NCBI RefSeq assembly: GCF_900090045.1
Contig: NC_041787.1
Coordinates: forward strand, 1,198,001 to 1,262,000
Reading direction: 5' to 3'
Length of the DNA: 64,000 nucleotides
From: Plasmodium malariae
Taxonomy: Eukaryota > Apicomplexa > Aconoidasida > Haemosporida > Plasmodiidae
Positions 35,601 to 48,300 of this stretch are shown here, in pieces. The position numbers and the translations under genes were made by a program. The notes under the pieces were generated by a model that worked only from the letters and a program-made list of their open reading frames with translations, did no database searches and was not told the origin of the DNA. The first letter of the stretch is position 1. Each line of letters opens with the position of its first letter.

Positions 35601-38600
35601 GGAATCTCTTTTTTTTATAAAATTATCGTTTTTTCCTAAAAACAGATACACATGTGCATTATCCATTTTGAACAATCTGTCATAATCCCCCTTGGACTTG
35701 TCGTACATGTTATCATCATCTCTGTTTCCGTTGCTGTAGATGTTACTACTGTTTAGGCGACACCCATTGTTTAGGCGACTCCCATTGTTTAGGTGACTCC
35801 CATTGTTTAGGCGACTCCCATTGTTTAGGTGACTCCCACTGTTTAGGTGACTCCCATTGTTTAGGCGACTCCCATTGTTTAGGTGACTCCCATTGTTTAG
35901 GCGACTCCCATTGTTTAGGTGACTCCCATTGTTTAAGGGAACTCCACTGTTTATACAACTACCATCATTGTTAACTACGGTACTGCTAGTATTTACCGTA
36001 TCACACGCCCCTTTGAGTGTAATTCTGGAACTATTATTATGCGCTAGTATTTCATTTGTGTAAAAGGACTCATAATTTTCTCTTTTTACAAAAGAACTAC
36101 TGAAAGCACTCACGTTATAATTTGAGGAAATAAGTTTATTCATACCCATAGCACAAGCACTACAAATGGTACTATTCCCATAATACCCTCTTCTAACATT
36201 TCTGTTCTCCCAATTATATATCCTTTTTTTGTTCGTGCTAAACATGTTATTTAAAATTTTGTCGATGTAATATCTAGTTGATTCTTCTTCAATGTTGAAG
36301 CCGCTGAAGGCGGCTAGGTCCCTATCTCTCAACCACTCCTTATTTTTCAAGGGTAAACATTGAATAAAATAATTTTGCATGGATAGAATACCGTTACTAT
36401 ACGACTTGGTGTTTTCGCTTCTTTTTTTCTTTAGATCCAGTAATTCATTATAATACAACCGCAAGATATTCTTTAGCAAATAACTGTTCTTCCCTTTATA
36501 CTTGTCATTGTTGATAAACCTTATTTTCCACATGTTGATTATTTTGTTTTTTCTGTTCCTCTTACTGCAGCATTTACCTCCATTTTTATCACTACTTCTG
36601 CCGGTAGTCTTACCCCCATTACTGCTACTACCAATAATTTTATGCTGCATGTTATTTATGAAATTTAGGATATAAATGGATAGGTAAAGATTACTGTCCT
36701 GCTTGGGCATATTTTTATGGCATCTTAAATTGTTATATAACCTATTGATTTCTTCAAAAGTTGTTTTTTTTTTCATTACTCCTTTTTCATTATTTAATAC
36801 ATAATTATATGTAGATGAACATGAATAAAATAACATGGACGTGTCAGAAAAATGATGTGGGTCTTCATCATTATCATCGATATCATCCGTTCCATAATCT
36901 GATAATACACTTGTTAGTTTTATTTTTTTAAAATTACTTATTACATAATTTGGTTTACTGAAAAGGGGATTTTTAATATTATAAAGGTATATGCGTATGG
37001 CTATGTTCTCTTTATTTCTTTTTAAAATGGCGTCCAGATAATTATAATTACCCTCATCACTGTGGATATCTGTAATTCTATCCATACATCCATCAACAAT
37101 GCTGTCCATACATCCATCAACAATGCTGTCCATACGTCCATCGGCAATGCTGTCCATACGTCCATCGGCAATGCTGTCCATACGTCCATCGGCAATGCTG
37201 TCCATACGTCCATCGGCAATGCTGTCCATACGTCCATCGGTAATGTTGTCCATACGTCCATCGGTAATGTTGTCAATACATCCACCAGTAATTTCAGCAT
37301 TACGACTATCCATTCTGTAATCATTATGATCATCCACATTTTCAGTTTTGACAATGCCACTGCCCTTACACGCGTGCCCATTCAACGGTTTGCTCAAATA
37401 GCAGAGGAAAACCCTTCTTCCATAGTACCTCTTCTTTTTAATGTGATTATAAATATTGTTTAAATATATGTGTGCATAATTATTTTTGTTATAGCTATTC
37501 AGTTCATATTTATTTTTAAAGAGATACACTTTACTTTTATACCCCTTTTTTTGTCTTCCATTTTGTCTATATATTCTTTTTAATAAATTGTATTTCTTAT
37601 TTTTTAAATCTATAGGTCTAGATATACTAAAATTTTGCGGTTTATCAATTAAATAAATATTTTTTATATGTACATTTATATTATATATATTTTTTCCTTT
37701 TAGATTTGATAAGTAAATAAATAAGCTAAACAGTGCCACTAATTGGTCAAATGTAAAACTTTTAAAATAATTATAAAATTTAAAAGAATGATAATTTGCT
37801 TCAAATCCTGTGCCTTTATATACAGAAACGTAATTTTCCCCTTTTGCACTTCTGCATACGTTATGTGAATTCCTAAAAATATCTCTACAGCTTTTGCTTG
37901 CGCTTTTACTTTCGATTTTTATTGTAGTTTTACTTTCACTCTTACTTGTAGTTTTACTTTCATTTTCGCTTATAATTTTACTTTCATTTTCGCTTATAGT
38001 TTTACTTGTTATTTTATTCTCATCCTTACCCCTTTCCTCGTAGTGCTCCTTGGTATCCTCAAGAGGATACCACCTTTTATGAATGGTTACATGTGGATTC
38101 ACACACTTATAGTACGTATAGTCACTAGTATAGAAATGCCCTTGATATATATGACTGTTCTTATCTATTACGACAAATGTAGGTAAGGATATACCTAATT
38201 CACTAAGACTTAGTTTTAAACTATTCAGTATTAAATTACTTATTGAAAAATTATCCATACTGATACTTTTTTCATCATCTGTGTTGCTCTTGTCTACGAT
38301 CTCTAGCTCGACATATTCGTTGACTGGCGGACAGGTAAAAAAAAAAAAAAATAAAAATAAAAAAAAAATAAAATAAAATAAAGACGTAAAAAATTGGCAT
38401 CAAAACGAGATAAAAATAGGGGAAAAATAAGACAAAAGTTTGGACAAAATGAGGCAAAAATTCTAGGTTAACCACAGACACAAGTAACACAAAACTTCCG
38501 AATAAGGTGGGGAAGCATGGAGGGTAAAATAAAATGTACCAAAAAAAAATCTCTGTATGGGAAAAGTCCGAGCTGGGAATAAAGTAATCTCAGAGCAATT

Positions 38601-39005
38601 TAAATTTCCATGCAAACAATAAAAGGAGTTTACAATTGTAATATTTTTATTATAAATATTATAGGAACTATTATTGTTAATAGGTATAATATGCTGACAT
38701 TTATTATGAGGATAATAAATATAATTTAATTTTATAACATACTCTTTTTTTATAATTTTTTTCAAAAAGTTACATGTGTCCTCAACTGCTATAATTAATG
38801 ATAGTGGAGCTAAAGGATTTGTTCTATTCTCATCATTTATAAAAGCATATTTATCTTCATACTTCCTTTTGGTTTCTATAATATTTAATTTTTTTAAACT
38901 CACTAAAATATCTTTTGTAAAAACTTCAAAATCGCTTAGTCTTGTGAAATCTGTGTAATCGTCCTTATAAATTGTCTCAATCTTGTTTCTTTCGATATAA
39001 TTCAT
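32634..39005 (-). CDS. Rab3 GTPase-activating protein catalytic subunit homologue, two exons
   Basis: Exon 1 is 39005-38540 and exon 2 is 38323-32634 (GTACAT donor, CGCCAG acceptor, phase 1). Together they encode 2051 residues. The order of conserved blocks follows RAB3GAP1: an N-terminal block (FTRLSDFEVFTKDILVSL) and then LILNSLKLSLSELGI..LPTFVVI. Further along come ISHSSNIKTFYYIWNQFFDNI..RNKYENN and, later, YNFNDFIKWYRMNIGKI. The extreme C-terminus NPARMYCSISPIDTTVSF matches the family PQRMY...DTSF ending. Long Asn/Ser/Lys-rich inserts roughly double the family length. RAB3GAP1 acts on Rab3 and, with RAB3GAP2, as exchange factor for Rab18 in ER/autophagy traffic. The segment aligned with the human catalytic arginine region (about 34125-34195) has no Arg, so GAP activity is uncertain. 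Confidence 0.87.
35755..35945 (-). repeat. 18-base coding tandem repeat in the Rab3GAP homologue
   Basis: The plus-strand unit is TGTTTAGGCGACTCCCAT or its close variant with GTGACT. It gives alternating NNGSRL/NNGSHL hexapeptides, about ten copies, within a low-complexity insert of the Rab3GAP homologue. Confidence 0.85.
37078..37290 (-). repeat. 24-base coding tandem repeat in the Rab3GAP homologue
   Basis: The plus-strand unit is close to GTCCATACGTCCATCGGCAA plus TGCT. It translates to MDSIADGR-type octapeptides (about nine copies with I/V and R/C variants). Both flanks are ordinary Asn/Asp-rich insert sequence. Confidence 0.85.
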
Positions 39006-39926
39006 TATTACTTTTGTATACCTTATTTTGTTATCCTACGTTTCAGCTGCATACATATGCACGTGTACCTTCGCATAGGTAGATGCTTATATCACATATG
39101 TAAGTATGTACGTATATAAATATGTGCACATAAGTATGTACCTATAAATATGTGCATATATTTTTTATGCGTTCATTTAAGGTTGAAAAATTAATACGAA
39201 GTTTTAATACACGACTTGGTGTAGTTTCATTTTATTTATATTTTTCATAAAATGTTTTGTATTTTATACTATGAGAACAGAAAAAAGAAGAGCAAAAGAA
39301 GAGCAAAAGAAGAGTAAAAGAAGAGCAAAAGAAGAGCAAAAGAAGAACAAAAGAAGAACAAAAGAAGAACAAAAGAAGAAGTGGAAAAAAAAAGAAAAAT
39401 ATAATTTACCATATACTGATACAACGAACAGATAACTTAAAGGCATACAATAAAACAATGTCATTCATGTATAAAACACGAATGGTATGTACTATTCGCA
39501 ATCACCACAGCTCACATTTCATTAATCATCACAATGAATACGCCAATATTTAAAAGTAAAACAATTAACTCCTCAGTTGCTGACTAAGGCCATGTTTATT
39601 TAACATATTCGTTCGTTTGTTTTTTTTTTTTTTTGTTCTTTTTTGCTTCCTTTTTTTTTTTTTTTTTTTTCTTTTTTTCTCTTTTCATGCTCTTGTTTGT
39701 TCGCTTTAACAGTGATATATTATATGCATATATATATATAACACTGGTATCTCCTAACTTTTCATATGAATGAAATGAAAAAAAAATTAAATAATTTTTC
39801 TTCCTCTATATTATTTATGGTTTTATTACACCTGTGCGTGCGTAGTAACATTTTTTTCTTTTTTTATTAAATTATTTTACATAACAAAAACAAAAACAAA
39901 AATAAAAAATAAAAAATAAAAAATAA

Positions 39927-39961
<35 letters not shown>

Positions 39962-41147
39962 AATAAAATAAAATAAAATGAAATGAAATAAAATAAAAAT
40001 AAATTTCTCTTTTTCGTAGGAATAAATTAATTCCAAGAGCATACATATTAAAAATTAAGAAGGTACAGTTTAGATAAAATGCCAGAAGAGAAAAAAAAAT
40101 ATTAACACTAGGTTTCCTCTTTCAAATATATGCTCTTCATTTATAGATATATAATAGTTTTACTAATAAAAGTGTCATAGGTATATATCTCCGGCATGTA
40201 TATTACAAGCATGTATTTCAAGCATGTATATTACAAGCATGTATATTACAAGCATGTATATTACAAGCATGTATATTACAAGCATGTATATTACAAGCAT
40301 GTATATTACAAGCATGTATTTCAAGCATGCATTACAAGCTTGTATTACACGTATTGCAACATGTGTTTACTCATAAGTAGGTATCTACTGATAGGCTATA
40401 CGTACAATTAAAATATTTAATTAAAAGGAGATAGTATGACTTGTGAGCATTTAACGAGTTTATTATAAAATTAAAAAAAAAAAAAAATATGTTATGAAAT
40501 TATTTATACAAAAAATTAGTTTTATATATTATTGCATACGTAAACGTATACACATACGTAACAAAACATATTTTCCGTTTCATGATATTTCATGATATTT
40601 CATGATAAATGCAAAAGTAAAAAAAAAAGAATAAATACGTTAAAAAAAGTTTAAAATAATTTGCAAATTCATAGTACAGCCGGTTGTTTACTCTTTGTTA
40701 CGTTTACGTGTTGCATTGTCCGTGGCTTACGCATATATATACGTATACATGTATATATATGTATATGTGTTCACATACAACTAATAATAAGCACTTATTG
40801 GCGTGTACAATATTATCTTTCTATAAGCGATATTAAAGAAAAAATTTCGATTTAGAGGATCATGTCTTTAACTTTTTTGCCTTGTCTCTTCCCCCCCTAC
40901 ACATATTTACCCTGTTTTCAATAACATCTTTACATGTTTATATATAAACGCGCACACGTAAATATGTACGTACATACGTAATTCCATACGTAAATATGTA
41001 CATATATTTGTATTTCCATTACGTAAATATGTGCGTACATATGTATTACCATACGTACATATTATACACACACACGCACGACATAGTCTTCTTCAGGTCC
41101 GCACCGTTAAGTAGTAAATAAGATTTCAACTAAGTTCATGTATTTTT
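39006..41147. other. intergenic, repeat-rich, upstream of Rab3GAP
   Basis: The stretch contains an 11-base minisatellite (AAGAGCAAAAG, about nine copies, 39290-39380), poly-T at 39620-39675 and TAAA runs (39900-39990). It also has a 15-base minisatellite (40194-40335), three CATGATATTT copies (about 40582-40606) and a long GT/AC-rich stretch (40930-41080). No gene is seen. Confidence 0.55.
40194..40335. repeat. 15-base intergenic minisatellite
   Basis: The unit GCATGTATATTACAA repeats about eight to nine times, with slightly shortened copies (GCATGTATTTCAA) near each end. Because 15 is a multiple of three, it creates an open frame of HVYYK repeats that is probably not a gene. Confidence 0.85.
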
Positions 41148-41348
41148 CTAATTTTTGGAAAAATAGGAGCACATGTATAAATGTTCTACATATATATCTT
41201 TAAGAATGCTCTCCTTACATTTAGCACAAGTCAAACTGTATTGCCCTACTAACTTTATCCGTAAAATAGACCTTAAGTAATTATCATTTTTTGATAAACC
41301 TATACCTTTTGTACTTAGAAATTTCATTAATGATTCTTCAATATTCAT
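41148..41348 (-). CDS. small C2HC zinc-finger protein, Sgf11-like
   Basis: The ATG at 41348 opens 66 codons. The first half is a charged helix (ESLMKFLSTK). The C-terminus carries a C-x2-C-x11-H-x3-C pattern (CAKC then HLYMC). Spacing and the hydrophobic position after the His match the zinc finger of Sgf11/ATXN7L3 (C-x2-C-x11-HLEKC), which anchors the SAGA deubiquitinase module to nucleosomes. Sgf11 is itself a small helix plus zinc-finger protein, so the size also fits. The frame upstream of this ATG is poly-K from a T tract. A TGTAG acceptor lies just before it (near 41360), so a further 5' exon is possible. The match rests on a single motif, and other C2HC fingers share similar spacing. 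Confidence 0.5.
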   Translation of the reverse strand: MNIEESLMKFLSTKGIGLSKNDNYLRSILRIKLVGQYSLTCAKCKESILKDIYVEHLYMCSYFSKN

Positions 41349-43275
41349 TTTAGAGTAAGCTACAGGGGGGGGGTAAATTTTTTTTTTTTTTTTTTTTTTT
41401 ATATATCTCAATATTGTGTTTTATCATATCGTGCACATACATGAACGAAATGAAGTGTGTATAACAAAAAAAAAAAAAAAAAAAAAGAATTGTTCTCTTG
41501 AAGTCTTTAATATATCATACGTTGTACTACTAAATATATAAAATTATTAACACGTGAACAACTTTTTAAAATTATTTATATATTGGGTAAACATATACCT
41601 ATTAATTGTGGTTTAATACTTAAAAAGAAACATGTAGAGCATTTTTACGTATGAGCAGAACTTTTCAATTTGGAGCACATTTCCCTTAAGGGTACTTTTG
41701 CGCGTGCAGTTGTTCGTACATCATGGTGTATTTATGTATACATGTACATATATATGTATATATTTTTTTTTTTTTTTTTTTTTTTGTGCGTATGGACAAA
41801 TGAAAATGCTAAAAATTGAACCTTTTATATGTGTACTTTTTTCTTACAAACATAAATAATTTTTATTTATTCGATGAAAAAACATGCTCAAAAAGGAAAA
41901 AAAGGGTCTTATTTCAACTGTTCAAAAATAAACCTTTTATTTTTGTGCATTTTCATGTGGCACAGGGTTAATATTTTTTTTATATGATCATCCGGGAAAA
42001 AAGAGAGCTAAAGAGTTCCCTACTGGCAAATAATTTATTTCACATACACACATATATGTTATTAAGCATATATAAATATATATGTACACAAACCTGCGTT
42101 TATTTTTGCCAATTGAAAGTAAGCAGGGATATCATGATTAAAGCATATTTATAAAAAGAAAAAAGAAAGAGAAGCAGTGTGGGAACATATCAACATAACA
42201 ACATATTAATTTAACAAATTGCAGGTCTTTCCAATGGTTGAAGTACCATGTAATTTTTTCTTCAGTTTTGGTGAGTTATATTTTTTTTTTTTGCTCTCGC
42301 CTTTTTTAAAAGGAAACAAGGTGAATGAACAAAACATTGAGAAAAATTATAAGGAAAATATAACAAAAAAAAAAAAAAAAAATAATAAAATAAAAATAAA
42401 TTAAAAATGTAAAAATAAATAAAATGAAATGAAACAGAGATAGGCAATTTAAAAAAAGTTACTCTGCAAAAAGGCAAGTCTTAAAAGAGTTTTATATTCA
42501 CTTGTGTACATAAATATAAATATGTATATGTGTACATGTATATATGTATACAGATATACTTATTTGAGCTCGCACTTTCAGGATTAACTGAATATATCGT
42601 TTAACATAAAAAAATTTTCTTTCGATATTACATGATCGAACGATCGATAGTTAATTTGAGGTTTTCTTACTACGTCAAACTGTGCAACCATGTTCATTCC
42701 GTAATTCGTTCATATAAAATATTGAGAAAATGCTTAGAAAGTAGAATTATTTTTTGGTGCGCAAAAATGCTATCTTCTTATAATTCGATAAATATAAAGG
42801 AACAAGTGTAAAACTTTTTTTAGTGTTAAACAGTATTTCCCATCCTACTAGCTACTTCTGATATGTCAGCTATTTTGTGCTTGTGCCTATTTTTGTTTTT
42901 GCAGCATATTTTTTCACTTGTCAACCAGCTCACCTGCTAATCTCCCTATTTTCGCCTTTTTACAAAACATAAATATGTGCATATGCATTTAAGCATATTC
43001 GCAAATATCTTTGTATGTAACCTTTATTTTTTTATTAATGATTTTATGGGCAAAAAAGTCAAAATGGTAAATCAAAAAAGTGGGTATTAACCCATGGGAT
43101 AAAAAAAGTAGTAGTTTTGTTGAGAAATAATAAATTTCCCATATCGTTGTTTTTATTCTATCACTTTATTTTTTTTTCTCTTTATCTTTTAAACCTTTTC
43201 ATTTTTCAAATTAAATCACATAGTGTATTTCATGGCTTCGTTTTATCGCAATCATTAAATTGTGAAATGACTTTT

Positions 43276-43307
<32 letters not shown>

Positions 43308-45365
43308 TTACAAAATTATAGTAATTTTCAAAATGGGACGAATTTTATGGAGTTTTACTCCTCAAGTGCAGTTCATTTTTTTCGGGACTCTTTTTATGAT
43401 ACATGTACATTAACACACATAAGCGCTTACATTCACACATTCCCATTGATGAGAAAAAAAAAAAAAAAATATATATATATGTATATATATGCATATATAT
43501 ACATACGTGTAACAGTTCATTTAAACAGCAGAACAGTTAAACATTTAAACGTCTTTCCGAAGACAGATTTAACTTGAAATTTAATATTAAAAGAAGAAAT
43601 ATTTTTCTCATCTAACCAATGCATTTCTCTCTTAGAACATATTTTGGGCATTAGTCCCCTTACATTGGTTAGTATATTACCTGTTATGCACATGCGTTTG
43701 TACACATTTACACATTAGAGAAAAAGGAAAGAAGAAAAAAAGGAAAGAAGAACAGAAGAAAAAACAAAAAAAAACACAAAAAAAATAGAAAATTTGTTAA
43801 GATTTTTCATTCGGCAAATTTGAAATTTCACCTTCCTGTTTTCTCCTTTTTATTATGATATTATAGACATTTTTTTGAACTAAATTTTGAGTTCCGCAAG
43901 CACATGCTTATTTTTTTATGCAGCGCTGATAATATGTCTTTAAGTTTTTTTTTCCATTTGATTTCTGCTCTTTATTCTTTTCTTTATTCTTTTTATTCTT
44001 CATTTTTTTTTTTCTTTTTCATCTCTTCTCTTCATCTTTTTTTTTTTTTTTTTTTTTTTCTGAACGGTTCATTTTGATATGTTTCTGTAAATACGAATAT
44101 AAACGTTTAAATTTAGGGCTCGAAAAAAAAAAAAAAAAAAAAGGGCATGCATCGTTAATTTTTTTAATTAATTCTCAAAATGTACACAACTTTATAAATT
44201 AGGAATGTGCAGACTATTAGAAATAAGCAGTCCATAAGTTCCTTAATTTATTTCACATTTTGCGCTTGCTTTTCCATTGTGCATTTTTTGTATTCTTATT
44301 TATGTTCATATTTTATGTGCATATTGAATGTTTTCATCTTTTTCGTACGTTTTGTGCCTTTTTTTTTTTTTTTTTACTTCTTGTTTAGTGAAATATTTAA
44401 TATATGATCGGGGAACTGATGACATGCCTTTCCTTTTCCACATTACATTTTATGAGTAAAGTTTGAGTCACATTTTTAGTCACCTTTCACGCCTCACGTA
44501 CCATTACTTTCGTATTTTCGCCTGAACAGTTCATAATATTTAGTACTTCTCTTCAAAAAAGAAGAAACAAAACGTGCTTCAGGAATAAATTTTCTCCTTT
44601 TTGAATTTCCCCTATTAGGTCATCCGTATGTAGTGGAAGGAGCTTTATAATGAGTTATACATATATAAATATATATATCCCCCATAGTTATTTTGATATA
44701 TTTTTTTAAGAAGTTATTAAGAAAAGCTTTATTGGGTGATGTTTGTGCGTAAATTTTTTTTTTTTTTTTTTAGTTTTTTTGGTTTTATTATATTTCTCCA
44801 CATAGCTATATTACTTTATTTAACATTCTTTAATAATTTTCCTAGTGTACTTTAACATAAACTATAGTGCAAATATTTAGAAGTACACTATCATGAAATA
44901 AAATAAGGTGTGGTTTCGAAAGTATGCTCCATATTACATGTACATAAATGTGTAAACTCGTGTGCATATAAAAAGCATAAACGTAATACCTGTGTATATT
45001 TGTACATTCCCAAATATTCACTTTTAACAAATCACAATTAATTTCCTAATTTTTTGAGTAGTGTATAGTTGGAGACACTGAATGCATGCCAATATTCCTC
45101 TTTTTGAATAACACTTTTTTTTTTTTTTTTTTTTTTGCAGTACTTTTATCCATTTCATTTTTAACTACACGCATGTAAATACGTACACACATATGCGTAC
45201 ATATATATGTGTACACACATGTACGTATACTCATGTACGTATACATATGCGCATATACATATGAACGTACATATACGCGTGTGTGTATAGACAGTTTCCC
45301 CTCCCCCCACTTTACAGCTCACCAAATATATATTTTCGCCCAGCTTACCCCCCGCTTGCATCAAA
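41349..45365. other. long intergenic region upstream of PEPC
   Basis: About 4 kb without a supported gene. It contains many T and A tracts (41380-41400, 41467-41486, 41766-41786, 44036-44060, 44123-44142, 44752-44771, 45116-45137), TA runs (43284-43307, 43471-43480) and GTAC-rich stretches just before PEPC (45170-45290). Several 60-100 codon frames consist of F/Y/I-rich text and do not look like proteins. The PEPC promoter and 5' leader are presumably at its right end. Short upstream ATGs such as 45209 precede the PEPC start. Confidence 0.55.
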
Positions 45366-48300
45366 ATGGAGGGGCATGCTTCGAACGTTAAGTGCACAGG
45401 AAAGGAGTGGAAGAGGAGTAACGATGATGATGACTCGAAAAAGGACGACAAATTAAAGTTTTTAATTGAGGGGAAAATGGTAGAGACAAATGATGCAGTT
45501 GATTTTATAAAACCATTAAAAGATGATATAAAGGCATTAGACTTTTTATTATTTGATATGTTAAAAGATAATTTACCTAATAAATTATTTGAAATATTAT
45601 GTACAATTCATGATTTATCAGAGAATTATAGTGTAAACCCAACAGATGAAAATTTCAATTTACTAAAAAACAGAATATATAGTTTAGAGGATGAATACTT
45701 AGGAACTATTGTAAATGCATTTGGTCATATGTGTATCTTGTCTAATTTTGCCGAGTGGGCTCATAGAGGTAGAAGAAGAAAAGCGTTTGAAAAATCTTTT
45801 ACTCCAAATGATAAAATATATGGTTCAGTATATGAAACGTTAAAAGGAACATTTAATATTTTAATTAATAAAGGTTTTAATATTAATGATATATATGAAC
45901 AGTTATGTAATCAGTGTATAGAATTTGTATTAACTACTCATCCCACACAAGCAATTAGGACTTCTCTTTTAAAAAATTATATACAGTTAGGAGAGTTATT
46001 ATTAAAATTAGATAAAACAGATAAAGAACTATATAAAAAGAAACTACTGTATGATAATTTAAAAACCTATTTATTAGCATCATGGAAGACAGATGTGATA
46101 AGAAGAATAAAACCGACACCTATTGATGAAGCTATATCGTTAGTAGACATAGTAGAAAATTGTATTTTTTACCGTATACCAAATATTATAAGATATATTG
46201 ACAATGTATTATTTGAATATAATATGCCACCACTTAAATTAACTGCAAAAATATGTTTATTTTCTTCATGGGCTGGTGGTGATAGGGATGGTAATCCATA
46301 CGTATTACCAGAAACAACTAGATATGTATGTTATATGAACAAAATAAGGGGTTGTGAATTATTTATTCCTATGATTGAAAATTTGATTAGAGACTTAACA
46401 TTACATCATTGTAGTCAGAAGTTTAGAAATTATGTAAAAAGTTTAGAACAAGATGTGTCTGATTACATATTTGATAAGGATAATAAATATTTGGCAAAAA
46501 AATTTCAATGGTTTTCTCCTTTTTCTAAATCCAATAAAAAAGAAATATATAGAAGAGCATTATTAGTAGTTTGGGCTAAATTAAAAAGTGTAATTCATGT
46601 ATACAAAGCGTTAATAGCTCGACAAACAGTAGATGAGGATTTTGAAAAATTAATGTTTACCAATTCTGACGAATTTGAAGAAATATTACTGGAATGTTAT
46701 AAAAGCTTAGTGGATTCTGGAAATACATTAATAGCAGAGGGGTACCTAAAGGATGTAATTAGAAATGTAAAAATTTTTGGTCTTCATTTAATGAAATTAG
46801 ATATAAGACAGGAATCAGAAAAACATATAATCGCCATGAATTATATATGTGAAAAATTGAATATAAAGAAATATTCTCTCTTAGATGAAGAGGAAAGAAT
46901 AAAATTTTTGACCGAAATATTGCAATCGAATAGGCCATTGATCCCGAGTAATATACAACAAGAAGAGGATGTACCAAACGACTTTCTTAACGTGATAAAC
47001 ACATTTGATGTGTGTTCACAAATAGAGGAGAGTGCATTAGGTGCATATATAGTATCTATGTGTAACCAAGCATCTGATATACTACTAGTAGAAACATTTC
47101 AAAAGGAAATGAAAAAAAGTAAACAGAGAAAAACACAGCGTGTTGTTCCATTATTAGAAACAATTCAGTCTTTACAAACTTCATCTATTATTTTAGAAAA
47201 TTTGTTAAAAAACGATTGGTATCGGAATCATTTAAGTCTAAATTTTGAAAACAAACAAGAAATTATGATAGGCTATTCTGATTCTGGAAAAGATGGTGGT
47301 AGATTAACATCGGCATGGGAATTATTTAAAGCACAAGAGAAATTGGTGCATATAGGAAAAAAGTATTCAATAGAAATTCGTTTTTTCCACGGTCGAGGAG
47401 GAAGTGTAAGTAGAGGTGGAGGTCCACAACATCTAGCTATACTGTCACAACCAATTGATACGATAAAAAATTTTTTAAGAGTAACTATACAAGGTGAAGT
47501 CATCACTCAGGATTTCTGTTTAAAGGGGATGATGTTACGATCAATTGAAACATATATAAGTGCAATTTTAAAATGTTCTCTATTACAAAATACAGTGTTA
47601 ATTAAAAATGAATGGAGAGAAATAATGGATGAAGTAAGTGAATTAACTAGAAAGGAATACAGAAAAGTAGTATATGAAAATAAAGATTTTGTAAAATATT
47701 TCAGATCAGCTACACCTCAAGTCGAAATAGGAAAATTAAATTTAGGTTCAAGGCCATCTAAAAGAAAAGAAGGAAATGTAGAATCGTTAAGAGCAATCCC
47801 TTGGGTCTTTTCATGGACACAAAATAGAATGCATTTATCTGTATGGTTAGGTATAGAAGAAGTATATGATTACCTTATGAAAAATAATAATAAATTAGGT
47901 ATTATTCAAGATATGTATAAAAATTGGCCATTCTTTACTAGCTTTTTTAATTTAATTAGTATGGTTATGGCAAAGGCTAGTTTACAAATAGCAGAAGAAT
48001 ATGATATTCTTGTTCCAAAGGAGTTAAAATATATAGGAGTAATGTTAAGGGAGAAATTAAAAAAATCTATGGATCTAACTTTTCTTGTCACTAATGAAAA
48101 AACTTTTTGTGATAACGACCAGCTCACTAAGAGATCTATCGAAAGTAGAACCAAATGGGTGGCTGTTTGCAATTTGATACAAATACAAGCACTTAAAAGG
48201 TTGCGCGAGAGGGAACACAAAATGAATATTATGGTGGGCAGAAAACATGCGCAAAGCAGTGTATGCTGCAAAGATGGAAGTGGAAACACTGGAAGCGGTG

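Noticed and set aside
37022..37463. Frames on both strands across the Rab3GAP repeat
   Set aside because: The 24-base unit keeps other frames open; only the Rab3GAP frame continues into conserved sequence.
40196..40411. Plus-strand frame of HVYYK repeats
   Set aside because: It is a translation of the 15-base minisatellite with no conserved flanks.
43517..43705. 62-codon minus-strand frame upstream of PEPC
   Set aside because: Composition is less biased than its neighbours, but it stands alone, has no recognisable motif and no clear splice partners.
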